Program-made: the position numbers and the translations under genes
Notes under the pieces: model-generated
Database searches by the model: none
Told to the model about the DNA's origin: nothing
What the model saw: the letters and a program-made list of their open reading frames with translations, nothing else
Assembly (NCBI GenBank): GCA_002787235.1
Contig: PCWG01000032.1
Span: 62,001 to 126,000, forward strand
Source: Nitrospinae bacterium CG11_big_fil_rev_8_21_14_0_20_45_15
GTDB lineage: Bacteria; Nitrospinota; Nitrospinia; Nitrospinales; VA-1
Reading direction: 5' to 3'
DNA length: 64,000 bases
Part shown: piece after piece, positions 33,655 through 41,139 of the stretch
Position numbering within the stretch: the stretch's first letter is position 1
How the letters are laid out: every line of letters begins with the position of its first letter

Positions 33655-34350
33655 ATGAAAACGAAAATGAACGTACTCAACGCAATCGCAATCACCACCA
33701 CAATCGCTTTGACTTCCACTGTTGCCATGGCTCACTCGAATCACGATCATTCTACAGTTACCTATAAATGGGCCTTGTCTAAAGATTTGCAGGCAAAAAT
33801 TGATAAAAAACTGGGTTCTGCCGAACCGACTTCTTTGATCGGATTGAATGCTTTCGAGCAAAAAAAGCTGGAGCATTATGACATCAAGGTTGGCAAAAAA
33901 TTCAATACCGAGACACGCGGACTCAATTTTTTGATCGAGCGAACTTCTGCGGGCATGAAGATTGTCGATGCGAATCGATTCGGTAAAGTTGTTTATACAG
34001 ATACGGTTCCTATCAAAAAAATTCCGATGCTTTCCAAAGTAACGATGAATCGGCAGTCGCATACAGGTCACGATCATTCTCATCTCCCATACGAATGGAC
34101 TTTTGGTTTGAAGACACAAGGCAAGCTCATTGATGGAATGATTAAAAATGATAAAGACGTTATGCTGGGACTCAACACATTCGAGTTGTCTTTGTTCAAG
34201 GAATATGGCATTCGATCGGGCAATACTTTTCAAACCACGGTTTCTGGACACAAATTTTTAATCGAAAAGACCAGTGCTGGAATCAAGGTACTGCGCCATG
34301 TGGACATGCAACGAGTGGCTGTGGTTCCTGATAAAAATGAAAATATGTGA
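33655..34350 (+). CDS. Secreted His-rich protein with internal duplication
   Basis: This 231-residue protein has a strong AAAGGGGA site 7 bases before its ATG. Residues 1-27 are a cleavable signal peptide (ending near 'VAMAHS'). The mature protein consists of two homologous halves of about 90 residues. Each begins with a His cluster (HSNHDHS and HTGHDHSHLP), followed by Tyr-x-Trp, a helix with 'IGLNAFEQKKLEHYDIKVG' or 'LGLNTFELSLFKEYGIRSG', and a strand with 'FLIERTSAGMKIV' or 'FLIEKTSAGIKVL'. The His clusters could bind zinc, copper or nickel in the periplasm. No family is recognised. Confidence 0.72.
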   Translation: MKTKMNVLNAIAITTTIALTSTVAMAHSNHDHSTVTYKWALSKDLQAKIDKKLGSAEPTSLIGLNAFEQKKLEHYDIKVGKKFNTETRGLNFLIERTSAGMKIVDANRFGKVVYTDTVPIKKIPMLSKVTMNRQSHTGHDHSHLPYEWTFGLKTQGKLIDGMIKNDKDVMLGLNTFELSLFKEYGIRSGNTFQTTVSGHKFLIEKTSAGIKVLRHVDMQRVAVVPDKNENM

Positions 34351-34408
34351 TTTCCCACCTGAATCTTTGGAACCCGTCGCGCTGCGGATATTCAGAGATT
34401 CAGGAGGG

Positions 34409-34414
34409 TCTAGA
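34409..34414. promoter_or_regulatory. TCTAGA site upstream of the MerR-type gene
   Basis: A fifth TCTAGA copy in this locus, 68 bases before the start of the MerR-type regulator gene at 34482, which would fit autoregulation by the same protein that acts at 33401-33588. Confidence 0.35.
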
Positions 34415-34481
34415 AGGTGAGTCAAGATTTTAGAATGAGAGTTGATGGTTGAATCTGAATATTCAAACGAAAGAAAAGCTG

Positions 34482-35423
34482 ATGACTGATGTGACAAAAA
34501 TAGACGATTACCTTTCGATTGGTGAATTGGCCAGCATGACCGGGATCGGGGTACATACGCTGAGGGTGTGGGAAAAAAGGTATGGATCGCCACATTCTCA
34601 GCGTCTCCCCTCCGGACATCGCAGGTATCCCAAGGCAGAAGTGCCGCGATTGCGAGCGATTGCGAGCGCATTGGAGTCGGGGTACCGGCCCAGCAAAGTG
34701 GTGACGGCTACGATGGAGGAATTGCAGAGGTTGATGGGATTGCAATCCTTTGTAGAATCCAAAGCGGACGCACACAATGCCGGGCAAGCTGAGCAGACAT
34801 CAAAAGAAATGTGGATCGAAAGTGGGGTCAAATCGATTCATGGCTACGATGACGGTGCGCTCTTAAACGGATTCCATGAGCAGTGGGGCCGCCACGGTGC
34901 ATTGAATTTTGTAATTCACTTTGCCGCTCCCTTATTGGAAAGAGTCGGCAAGGGCTGGGAAACCGGGGAGTTGACGGTATCGCATGAGCATTTCACTTCT
35001 GAATGTATGGTGAGTTTTCTGAGTGAAAAATGGCGGCAGATGAACATCAGAAAACAGGGGCCAACGGTTTTGATCACGACCCTGCCGGGAGAGTCTTACA
35101 GCCTGGGAATACTCCTGTGCGCCGTGGTCACTTCGGTGACGAATTTCAAGGTGATTTATCTGGGCATTGACAATCCGCTGGAAGACATCATTACTGCTGC
35201 AAAAAACTACCAACCGGACATCCTCACGATGAGTATTTCGCACGTCTTCAATCCGGAGTTTGCTGAAACCTTGCTTTATAAAATAAGAAAAGAATTGAGC
35301 CCCAAAACATTGATGGTGACAGGCGGAAAAGGAAGCCCGCGCAATCTTCCGGGCGTCACCTACCTCACGGAACTGGATAAATACTACGACCTTCTGGTCA
35401 ACTTCAACCCATCTACCCGTTGA
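34482..35423 (+). CDS. MerR-family regulator with B12-binding-type domain (CarH/LitR-like)
   Basis: This protein has 313 residues from the ATG at 34482; a TTG at 34449 is the alternative. Residues about 10-80 are a MerR helix-turn-helix (LSIGELASMTGIGVHTLRVW, then 'GHRRYPKAEVPRL'). The rest resembles the sensory part of CarH/LitR photoreceptors: the four-helix cap contains the Trp-X9-Glu-His signature in 'GWETGELTVSHEH'. The cobalamin fold has 'TTLPGESYSLGILL', where the cobalt-ligating His of the Glu-X-His motif is replaced by Tyr. It may thus bind cobalamin differently or not at all. It probably controls nearby genes. Confidence 0.82.
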   Translation: MTDVTKIDDYLSIGELASMTGIGVHTLRVWEKRYGSPHSQRLPSGHRRYPKAEVPRLRAIASALESGYRPSKVVTATMEELQRLMGLQSFVESKADAHNAGQAEQTSKEMWIESGVKSIHGYDDGALLNGFHEQWGRHGALNFVIHFAAPLLERVGKGWETGELTVSHEHFTSECMVSFLSEKWRQMNIRKQGPTVLITTLPGESYSLGILLCAVVTSVTNFKVIYLGIDNPLEDIITAAKNYQPDILTMSISHVFNPEFAETLLYKIRKELSPKTLMVTGGKGSPRNLPGVTYLTELDKYYDLLVNFNPSTR

Positions 35424-35478
35424 AAAATTGACTCGAAGTCTAAAATACTCATTTTGAATTTAAAGGGAATGACACGTC

Positions 35479-36009
35479 ATGGCATTTTCAAAAAAAGCAG
35501 TGATACTGGTAGGGCACGGAGGATTGCCCAAAGACATTCCTACTGAAATTGTCGAAAAATTCATGCGGGTCCATAAGACCCGAATAAAATCCGGAAACCC
35601 CATCAGTACCGAGGAAATCGAGCTGGATGGGATCATTAGAAAATGGCAGAGAAGTCCGGAACATGATCCTTATAAAACCGGACTCGAAAATCTTGCATCT
35701 CATATGCAGAATCAGTTGCCGGATTGCTTGTTAAGAACCGCCTACAATGAATTTTGTTATCCAGCGATTGAAGATGCAGTGAACGAACTGGTGCAGGAGA
35801 GTGTCAGCCAGATCATCCTTGTGACCACCATGATCACACGCGGAGGATCACATTCTGAAAGCGAAATTTCCGCAGAAGTGAAGGCCCTCAGTTTGAAATA
35901 CCCGGATGTAGATATTCAATACGCCTGGCCGTTCAATATAGAAGCGTTTGCGTTGTTTCTAAGCGACCATATAAAAACATTTGACCGACCCTGCAAACTC
36001 GAAGTTTAA
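35479..36009 (+). CDS. CbiX/sirohydrochlorin chelatase-like protein
   Basis: This 176-residue protein opens with 'AVILVGHGGLPKD', where the metal-ligand His of CbiX-type chelatases sits. A second His occurs in 'VTTMITRGGSHSESEIS', the equivalent of the conserved His-containing loop in the family. A Cys and an acidic run lie near the end. Such enzymes insert cobalt, iron or nickel into sirohydrochlorin-type rings. The position directly after the MerR/B12-fold regulator is suggestive of tetrapyrrole-linked function, but the substrate cannot be determined. Confidence 0.7.
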   Translation: MAFSKKAVILVGHGGLPKDIPTEIVEKFMRVHKTRIKSGNPISTEEIELDGIIRKWQRSPEHDPYKTGLENLASHMQNQLPDCLLRTAYNEFCYPAIEDAVNELVQESVSQIILVTTMITRGGSHSESEISAEVKALSLKYPDVDIQYAWPFNIEAFALFLSDHIKTFDRPCKLEV

Positions 36010-36075
36010 CAGAATATTTTTAGAATCGAATAATGCTCTGAATAGAGTGTTTGAATATATAGAAAGTAGATTGTC

Positions 36076-37443
36076 ATGAAAGTAATGGTCACAGGAGCGA
36101 CGGGATTTGTAGGCAGAGAACTCATCAAAAAACTGAATCAAAAGGGGCATGAAATTCTGGTTTTGACGCGCAATCCCGACACCGCGCGATTGAAGATCCC
36201 CGTCCATTGCACGATACGAGCCTGGAATCCCGAGAAGGAATCCCTTCCCGTTGGCTTACTGAAAGGGGTCGATGCCATCATCAATCTGGCGGGCGAGGGC
36301 ATTGCCGATGGACGCTGGTCTGTGTCACGCAAACGAAAAATTATAGAATCGAGAGTGCTGGCGGTTCGCCGTCTGGTAGAGGCGATGGCTGGAACGGATG
36401 ACAGACCGAAGGTGTTTGTATCCGCTTCCGCCATTGGATTTTATGGCGACCGTGGAGACGAGTTTCTCGATGAAACTTCAGCGAAAGGCGAAGGATTTCT
36501 TTCAGATGTTTGTCAGGACTGGGAGAATGAAATCCTGAAAGCCAAGGAATTGGGAGTTCGAACCGTGGCCTGCCGAATCGGGATGGTGCTGGGTCATGAT
36601 GGCGGGGCACTGGCCAAAATGCTGGTCCCTTTCAAACTCGGTGTGGGTGGCAATATCGCAAGCGGAACGCAATGGATGAGCTGGATACATGTCAGCGATC
36701 TGGTGAATGTCATGATCCATTCCATTGAAAACTCCGCAATGAATGGAATCTACAATGCGGTGAATCCCAACTGGGTAAGAAATGAAACCTTCACCAAAAC
36801 ATTGGGAAAGATTCTCAAGCGACCGACTCTGTTGCCGATACCCCAACCGGTATTGAAACTTGCGCTGGGGGAATTGTCCGAACTATTGCTGGCGAGCCAG
36901 CGTGTGAAAGCGAATAAATTGACCGATACAGGATTTCAGTTCCAGTATCCACAATTGGCCGTTGCGCTGAAAGAAGTTTGCGATCACAAATACCATGAAA
37001 TAGAACTTGAGCAGTGGGTTCCACAGTCGATTGAAAAAACCTTTGAATTTTTTAAAGAAGCCAAAAATCTGGAAAAACTCACACCCGAATTTTTAAAATT
37101 CAAAGTGCTCAAACAATCAACAAAAAGCCTTGAGGAAGGAACAAAAATAAATTATCGACTTTCCCTGCACGGCATCCCGATTCACTGGCAATCCGAAATC
37201 ATAGGCTGGGAACCCAATCACAAATTTTCAGACGTCCAGGTGAAAGGCCCCTACGGCTATTGGCATCACACCCACGAGTTTGAAAAAAAAAATGGCGGAA
37301 CGCTGATAAAAGACCGCATACTGTATCAGGCCCCTTTCGGCATCGCTGGCGACCTGCTGGCGGGAAGCTTTATCCGCAAGGATCTCGAAGCAATTTTCAA
37401 CTATCGCTGTAAAGCCGTAGAAATTGAATTGGGTCATGCCTAG
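36076..37443 (+). CDS. SDR epimerase (TIGR01777/YfcH-like) fused to SRPBCC domain
   Basis: This protein has 455 residues. The first 300 are an extended short-chain dehydrogenase-like domain: 'MVTGATGFVGRELIKKLNQK' at the start, 'GVDAIINLAGEGIADGRWS' and the 'SASAIGFYGDRG' catalytic strand, typical of TIGR01777. Residues about 305-450 are an SRPBCC (START-like) ligand-binding domain, with 'VPQSIEKTFEFFKEAKNLEK' and 'DVQVKGPYGYWHHTHEFEK'. This fusion occurs in clusters with LitR/CarH-type regulators, photolyases and lipid enzymes in other bacteria. Substrate unknown, possibly a lipid or hydrophobic small molecule. Confidence 0.85.
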   Translation: MKVMVTGATGFVGRELIKKLNQKGHEILVLTRNPDTARLKIPVHCTIRAWNPEKESLPVGLLKGVDAIINLAGEGIADGRWSVSRKRKIIESRVLAVRRLVEAMAGTDDRPKVFVSASAIGFYGDRGDEFLDETSAKGEGFLSDVCQDWENEILKAKELGVRTVACRIGMVLGHDGGALAKMLVPFKLGVGGNIASGTQWMSWIHVSDLVNVMIHSIENSAMNGIYNAVNPNWVRNETFTKTLGKILKRPTLLPIPQPVLKLALGELSELLLASQRVKANKLTDTGFQFQYPQLAVALKEVCDHKYHEIELEQWVPQSIEKTFEFFKEAKNLEKLTPEFLKFKVLKQSTKSLEEGTKINYRLSLHGIPIHWQSEIIGWEPNHKFSDVQVKGPYGYWHHTHEFEKKNGGTLIKDRILYQAPFGIAGDLLAGSFIRKDLEAIFNYRCKAVEIELGHA

Positions 37444-37520
37444 AGCAGGAAAAGTTTTTTGAAAAAACCAAATGGCAGAATTTACGATTCATCCCACTAA
37501 CCCAAACGTTTGAGGATGCC

Positions 37521-37952
37521 ATGAACAGTTTTCAAATCTTTCATATCACCGGAATTTTCATGCTGGCCCTCGTCCTCGGAGGGATGTTCTTTTTTGCCGC
37601 GATCATGACACCCCTGGTGTTCACAAAACTGCCTCCACAGATCGCAGGCCCTTTCATACGCGAGACCTTTCCCATCTACAGTCAGGCCATGGCAGGAATG
37701 ACCTTGATGGCCGCGATATCCTTGTGGAACTATTCCGAAGTCGTGCCCCTCATAATCGTTATTGTACTTTTTCTATGGGCCTGGTTGTGGCTGACACCGA
37801 AAATCAATCGCTATCGCGACGCGCAATTGCAGGGCGATCCCAAGGCCGCGAAAACCTTCGATCGCCTGCACAAATTGAGCGTCGGCATCCATCTCGCGCA
37901 AATGGTGATGATAGGAATTGTTTTGTTTCGGATCGTGCCATCCATCGGATAA
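37521..37952 (+). CDS. DUF4149-like membrane protein
   Basis: This 143-residue protein has four likely membrane helices at about residues 8-30, 52-68, 72-92 and 122-140. It includes 'TPLVFTKLPPQIAGPFIRET' after the first helix, the pattern of the DUF4149/TMEM205 family. No enzyme motif is seen. It follows the SDR-SRPBCC gene on the same strand and could be part of the same regulon. Confidence 0.7.
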   Translation: MNSFQIFHITGIFMLALVLGGMFFFAAIMTPLVFTKLPPQIAGPFIRETFPIYSQAMAGMTLMAAISLWNYSEVVPLIIVIVLFLWAWLWLTPKINRYRDAQLQGDPKAAKTFDRLHKLSVGIHLAQMVMIGIVLFRIVPSIG

Positions 37953-38004
37953 GGAAAAAACTGACGCATGCAATCGGGCAAGTTTAAATGGAGGTCATAA
38001 TTAG

Positions 38005-38099
38005 GGGGTCAAATCTATGTTTTATATTAGTTTTACTTTAAAATTGGGTGAGGGTGTTGAGTTTATATAAAAAAATATATTAAATATAGATTTGACTCC
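38005..38099. repeat. REP-like inverted repeat (GGGGTCAAATCTAT type), left side
   Basis: GGGGTCAAATCTAT at 38005-38018 is followed by its near reverse complement, ATAGATTTGACTCC, at 38086-38099, about 95 bp in all. It lies just downstream of the HEPN-like gene. The GGGGTCAA core is shared with the REP palindromes at 13917 and 16369. Confidence 0.65.
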
Positions 38100-38141
38100 T
38101 TATACTATAGGTTATCCAATATAAAAAGGGGGATGCTTGGC

Positions 38142-38660
38142 TTATTCCTCTTCTATTTTGTTTGAGAAAAAGGTTAATATATCATCAACCGACGAAGGCA
38201 CATATTGATTAAAGCTATCCACATATTCCAAAAAATCTTTTATAAATTTTTCCGAAACGTCGATTTCTTTAGCTCCGAAGCTAAATATTCGTTTGCCCCC
38301 CCGAACATTGAGCCCATAATGAATTGTGCGTGGGTTAGCTCCGTCAAATACTGGCTCAGGAGCATTTCTTTTAGAACCAAACAACCTATCATCAAGATGT
38401 TCAAAATGGTTCCTAGCGTCTCGGTATAAACTGTAATCTATAGAGCCTTCATGGGTGATTGCATCTCCACCAATTAAACGAGAAAGGACCTTCATGTTAT
38501 TACAAACTAGATTAATGCTAACAAGTAGAAAATGAAGCTCTATTAATACTTGCGGATAGTTTGATTGTCTCCATGCTTGAATAAAACGAGAGTGTTGTAG
38601 CTCCGCGCTATTTCTATATCTTAAAATATGTTCCTGCGTTGTAAGGAGTTTATTATACAT
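38142..38660 (-). CDS. HEPN-like hypothetical protein in repeat-bracketed insert
   Basis: This 172-residue protein is all-helical by composition. Near residues 80-100 it has 'YRDARNHFEHLDDRLFG'; the Arg-Asn-X3-His arrangement is the RX4-6H motif of HEPN domains, which act as ribonucleases in many toxin, defence and RNA-processing systems. No MNT-type antitoxin partner is seen. The flanking DNA is AT-rich and carries copies of a GGGGTCAAATCTAT repeat on both sides, so the gene looks like inserted cargo. The HEPN assignment is from motif and helix content only. Confidence 0.58.
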   Translation of the reverse strand: MYNKLLTTQEHILRYRNSAELQHSRFIQAWRQSNYPQVLIELHFLLVSINLVCNNMKVLSRLIGGDAITHEGSIDYSLYRDARNHFEHLDDRLFGSKRNAPEPVFDGANPRTIHYGLNVRGGKRIFSFGAKEIDVSEKFIKDFLEYVDSFNQYVPSSVDDILTFFSNKIEEE

Positions 38661-38699
38661 AATAGTTCCTTTGAACTTTTTAAGTTATTTATATTAATT

Positions 38700-38713
38700 A
38701 TAGATTTGACCCC
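38700..38713 (-). repeat. REP-like repeat, right side of HEPN-like gene
   Basis: ATAGATTTGACCCC is the exact reverse complement of the 14-bp GGGGTCAAATCTAT at 38005-38018. Together they bracket the 519-bp HEPN-like gene in opposite orientation. Confidence 0.65.
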
Positions 38714-38758
38714 TATTGTTAGAATTATAATTTATTTTTTAAGTCAGTGTGAATTTAT

Positions 38759-39883
38759 TCAGGACAGGAATTGCATGAGGGCTTGTTTGTTCTCGATGGG
38801 TGTTTTGGTCGGGCGGCCCAAGTCTTTGCGCGCGCCTTTACGGACGCGTATCTCCAGCAAGCTGGGTCCGGGTGCGGATATGAATTCTTTCATTTTCGCG
38901 GCCAGTTCTTCTTTGCTGTCAGCACGCAAAATGATTTGGTAGCCCGATGCGGTGGCGATGGCTCCGTAGTCGATGTCAAATCCCACGGTGGGTTGTCCGC
39001 CAACGGAGTCATGCGCGCCGTTGTTGATGAGCACGTGCCGGAAATTCGCACAGGCGGATATGCCGGTGATCGGGAACGATCCCAAATGCATGAGGGCGGC
39101 TCCATCGCCGTCGATGCAGAAGACCTTGCGGTCTGGCACTTGTTGCGCGATCCCCAGCGCGATCTGCGATGCGTGGCCCATACCGCCCACGGTCAGGAAA
39201 TCGCGTTCGTGTCCTTCCCCGCGTTTCACACGCAGTTCAAACAACTCGCGTGATGCCATTCCGGTTGTCGATACCACGACATCCGCAGGAGACATGGGAT
39301 CAAGCAATTCGCCAATCGCCTCCTCGCGGGTCATGGCGTATTCCGGTGCAGAGGAGTCGGATAATTTATAAGTCTGGAAGGTTCCCTTCTGGACTGCAAG
39401 TACAAAGGGTCCGGATTTCGTTTTGAAATGTTCCATGGCCCGGTCCAGAGCCGGATCGGCGGAGTCGTCGTCGGGTCCGATCACCGCAAAAGGGATGTCC
39501 ATCGCACTCAGCATGGCGAGCATGACCCGGCCTTGCTTGACATGTTGCGGTTCGTCCTTCACCCCCGGCTCGCCGCGCCAGCCCACAAGCAATAGCATGG
39601 GAGTTGCGTAAACCTCGGGGTCGGCCAGAGACAAGAGGGGATTGATCGCATTGCCCAAACCGGAATTTTGCATATAGATAAGCGGCACTCCGCCGGTTGC
39701 GAAATGATGACCCATGCCCAGTCCCACGGCCGCGCCTTCGTTGGCGGTGATGACATGCGCTGAAGGTTCTGCATGGTCGGTCAAATACGCGCAAAAATCT
39801 TTCAACAGGGAATCGGGAACACCTGCGAAAAAGCGGATGTTTCGTGTCTGCAAGGCGTTTAAAAAGTTTTTGTTATCGATCAT
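38759..39883 (-). CDS. Phosphonopyruvate decarboxylase
   Basis: This 374-residue thiamine diphosphate enzyme converts 3-phosphonopyruvate to phosphonoacetaldehyde, the step that pulls phosphonate biosynthesis forward. The start has 'FFAGVPDSLLKDFCAYL' and 'ANEGAAVGLGMGHHFATGG', with the conserved Glu that activates the cofactor. The diphosphate-binding motif is 'FCIDGDGAALMHLGS' with 'INNGAHDSVGGQP'. Length matches the Ppd group, not the longer sulfopyruvate or acetolactate enzymes. PEP mutase, which should supply the substrate, is not in the window. The PhnW-like transaminase at 30448 could use its product. Confidence 0.88.
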   Translation of the reverse strand: MIDNKNFLNALQTRNIRFFAGVPDSLLKDFCAYLTDHAEPSAHVITANEGAAVGLGMGHHFATGGVPLIYMQNSGLGNAINPLLSLADPEVYATPMLLLVGWRGEPGVKDEPQHVKQGRVMLAMLSAMDIPFAVIGPDDDSADPALDRAMEHFKTKSGPFVLAVQKGTFQTYKLSDSSAPEYAMTREEAIGELLDPMSPADVVVSTTGMASRELFELRVKRGEGHERDFLTVGGMGHASQIALGIAQQVPDRKVFCIDGDGAALMHLGSFPITGISACANFRHVLINNGAHDSVGGQPTVGFDIDYGAIATASGYQIILRADSKEELAAKMKEFISAPGPSLLEIRVRKGARKDLGRPTKTPIENKQALMQFLS

Positions 39884-40300
39884 GATATTTGTTCAGGCGT
39901 CAGACAGATTGGTAGAAACCGAATAGCAGGTGTTTGCTGATTCGATTGTTGAATCGGCTTCGCTCAAGTGCTGTGTTTGATTTATGGATGGTACCCGATG
40001 TTGCTGGGCAGAATTTTAGCATAAATTGGGGTCTGAATTGATTTATGGGGCGTTATTTTTTTACAGACATGATTTGACTTTAAAGCAAAGCATTTGCCAG
40101 ATTTGCAACAAAGCGGTCGCGGCACACGAGCGCGGGGCAAAGAAGGATTCTGCAGAAGTTTTTATCTTTCCGTTTCAGTTTGTCAGATGCTTTTAAGCGT
40201 TTGAATTGTTTGGGGAGTTTGAGATCATATAATTCTTTTCCCTGGCAATATTTTATTGTTATACTTTCTCGAATAGAAGTTTGCACTTATGAGGTTTGCA
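39884..40300. other. Intergenic region without recognisable gene
   Basis: I find no convincing gene in this interval between the divergent decarboxylase and PilZ genes. It must hold both promoters. No strong repeat or RNA fold was noticed. Confidence 0.45.
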
Positions 40301-40639
40301 ATGAGTTCCGATGCAAGAAAATTTCCCCGTGTTCCCTTCACAAATGCGATTACAATAGAAGTTTCTGGCAATCCATCTCCTGCGGAGTTGGAGGACCTTA
40401 CCGTGGAGGGGGCTTCTTTCATCTTTGATGAAGCGATGTCTTCTGGTACCTTGCTCACGGTGAAATTTCCGGGCTCTTCGGATATGGAACCTGCTGATTT
40501 GATGACCGAGGTGGTGCGTTGCGAACCAAAGCCCGGCGGCAGGTACTCAGTCGCGGTGCAATTCTCTGATGCGGATGACCAGTATTTGATGGATATTTTG
40601 AGCTTGATCCACAGGGGTCATACTGAAAAGAATAAATAG
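40301..40639 (+). CDS. PilZ-domain protein
   Basis: This protein has 112 residues from the ATG at 40301, which has GAGG 6 bases upstream; an ATG at 40289 contains that site in its codons. The PilZ motif pair is present: 'RKFPRVPF' (RXXXR) and 'DLTVEGASFIF' (DXSXXG with Thr for Ser). These residues bind cyclic di-GMP. There is no other domain, so it probably acts by binding a partner. It is followed after 9 bp by a truncated haemoglobin gene, suggesting a joint transcript and a link between second messenger and oxygen or NO response. Confidence 0.82.
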   Translation: MSSDARKFPRVPFTNAITIEVSGNPSPAELEDLTVEGASFIFDEAMSSGTLLTVKFPGSSDMEPADLMTEVVRCEPKPGGRYSVAVQFSDADDQYLMDILSLIHRGHTEKNK

Positions 40640-40648
40640 AATTATTTT

Positions 40649-41083
40649 ATGAGTGAAGATCTATCTTTATTGGCAGAAGTGGGTGGCCGTGAGGTTCTGG
40701 AACGCGTTCACAAGAAGTTTTATGACAAGCTTTATGAGCATGCCTGGTTGAAACATTTCTTTGCTGAGGTTGACCAGAAGGTCATAGAAAATCAGCAAAC
40801 AGATTTCATGGTTTCCAATATGGGAGGAGGCCGGGTGTATTCTGGCAAGTTGCCCAAGCCTGCGCACAAGCACATGAATATCACGGATGAAATGTTTGAG
40901 GAGCGCAATCGCATTTTGAAGGAGAGTATTCTGGAATGCGGTGTTCGCCCCGATCTTGCCGAGCGTTGGCTCAAGATCGATTACGCTTTCAAACGATCTT
41001 TGGTTAAGAACAGTTTGTCAGAATGCGAAAAACGCTTTTTTACTGATGAGATTCTTGATTTTCCAAAACCCCCCAATTTTTGA
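40649..41083 (+). CDS. Truncated haemoglobin (2-on-2 globin)
   Basis: This 144-residue protein has the globin pattern: 'VHKKFYDKLYEHAWLKHFF' in helix A/B, 'MGGG' in the E-F region and 'AHKHMNITDEMFEERN' with the proximal haem-binding His in helix F. The length and the Gly-Gly motif are those of truncated globins. They bind oxygen, NO or related ligands and serve detoxification or sensing. It shares an operon with the PilZ protein. Confidence 0.86.
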   Translation: MSEDLSLLAEVGGREVLERVHKKFYDKLYEHAWLKHFFAEVDQKVIENQQTDFMVSNMGGGRVYSGKLPKPAHKHMNITDEMFEERNRILKESILECGVRPDLAERWLKIDYAFKRSLVKNSLSECEKRFFTDEILDFPKPPNF

Positions 41084-41139
41084 TCGTTTTTAGATACTAA
41101 TCAATCCACACTGAAAATCAGCTTCTGGAGGTTTTCCCC

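Noticed and set aside
40080-40286. 68-codon minus-strand frame before the PilZ gene
   Set aside because: No binding site and no similarity to known small proteins. It occupies the region where the PilZ promoter should be.
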